Below are positions 63,828 to 64,000 of a stretch of DNA of 64,000 nucleotides, one piece after another (the stretch's first letter is position 1; each line of letters begins with the position of its first letter). The DNA lies in assembly GCF_000378465.1 (NCBI RefSeq), contig NZ_KB899917.1, positions 62,001-126,000 on the forward strand. The letters are read 5' to 3'. The notes beneath the pieces are model-generated. The model did not search any database. It was given only the letters and a program-made list of their open reading frames with translations, and had not been told where the DNA came from. Position numbers and translations under genes: made by a program. This DNA comes from Elioraea tepidiphila DSM 17972. GTDB taxonomy: Bacteria > Pseudomonadota > Alphaproteobacteria > Acetobacterales > Acetobacteraceae.

Positions 63828-64000
63828 ATGCCCGCACTCGCCAACCGCCTGAAGCAGGTCGAGGTCGCAGCCTCGGTCGTGATGACCAACAAGGCGCGCG
63901 CGCTGCGCGCCGCCGGGCACACGGTGATCAGCCTCGCCGTGGGCGAGCCCGATTTCGAAACCCCGCCGCACGCGATCGAGGCGGCGCACAGTGCGGCACT
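63828..64000 (+). CDS. class I aminotransferase, second copy (partial)
   Basis: Only the first 57 codons are in the window. MPALANRLKQVEVAASVVMT and VISLAVGEPDFETPPHAIEA align well with the start of the preceding aminotransferase, so this is a tandem paralogue, not an exact copy. ATG at 63828, 26 bases after the previous stop, so probably in the same transcript. Substrate likely differs. Confidence 0.88.
   Translation, partial: MPALANRLKQVEVAASVVMTNKARALRAAGHTVISLAVGEPDFETPPHAIEAAHSAA

Overview
The window is a very GC-rich stretch of a bacterial chromosome, packed with genes and with many 1-8 base start/stop overlaps. Several features point to an alphaproteobacterium, most likely of the Rhodospirillales/Acetobacteraceae kind: the Rieske-cytochrome b-cytochrome c1 operon, HemF and HemW together, repeated family-5 binding proteins, a PEP-CTERM exoprotein, CbpA/CbpM, and -10 boxes of the type TAGNNT. 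The taxon is an inference from gene content; no rRNA gene is present.

Layout. 1-12.2 kb: three tandem family-5 ABC binding proteins (minus), then an aldehyde dehydrogenase / 3-hydroxyisobutyrate dehydrogenase-like / SDR block (minus) divergent from another binding protein and a sarcosine-oxidase-like flavoenzyme (plus), then selB (minus). 12.3-17.5 kb: phosphoesterase, GtrA plus glycosyltransferase, a stranded HlyD C-terminus, a small conserved-looking protein, hemW (its 5' end lies in a palindromic repeat) and a DnaQ-type exonuclease. 17.6-23.5 kb: propionyl-CoA synthetase, a PEP-CTERM protein with its own promoter and terminator, a DedA-family protein, an MFS transporter and an Asp/Glu racemase-like protein. 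23.5-30.2 kb: a two-component system divergent from a small exported protein with three 10-bp direct repeats between them, an AlkA glycosylase, a crotonase and a pair of unrecognised genes. 30.2-36.8 kb: a PEP carboxylase homologue with altered active-site motifs, a GMC oxidoreductase and a sugar aminotransferase/epimerase pair. 36.9-41 kb: a cation-transport patch (K+ channel, antiporter pseudogene with an internal deletion, KefB-type antiporter) with a 19-bp direct repeat on either side of the channel gene. 41-47 kb: an AMP-ligase/ACP/PlsC fusion, a HAD hydrolase, a UPF0114 membrane protein, cbpA-cbpM and mtnP, with hairpin repeats. 47.2-52.9 kb: petABC (bc1 complex), hemF, an OsmC protein, cysK and a rhodanese. 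52.9-58.3 kb: an isolated phage-tail-fibre-like cassette (five minus-strand genes) with a tRNA-Thr(GGU) gene embedded on the opposite strand. 58.5-64 kb: a polyamine ABC transporter operon and two tandem class I aminotransferases.

How the parts fit. Most of the window is ordinary chromosome: solute uptake (peptide and polyamine systems), oxidation of the imported compounds, respiration and haem synthesis. The less ordinary parts are the tail-fibre cassette without any capsid, portal or terminase gene, the PEPC-like protein, the PEP-CTERM protein with a Cys/Gln pattern recalling thioester domains, and several rearrangement scars (HlyD remnant, antiporter deletion, 19-bp direct repeats).
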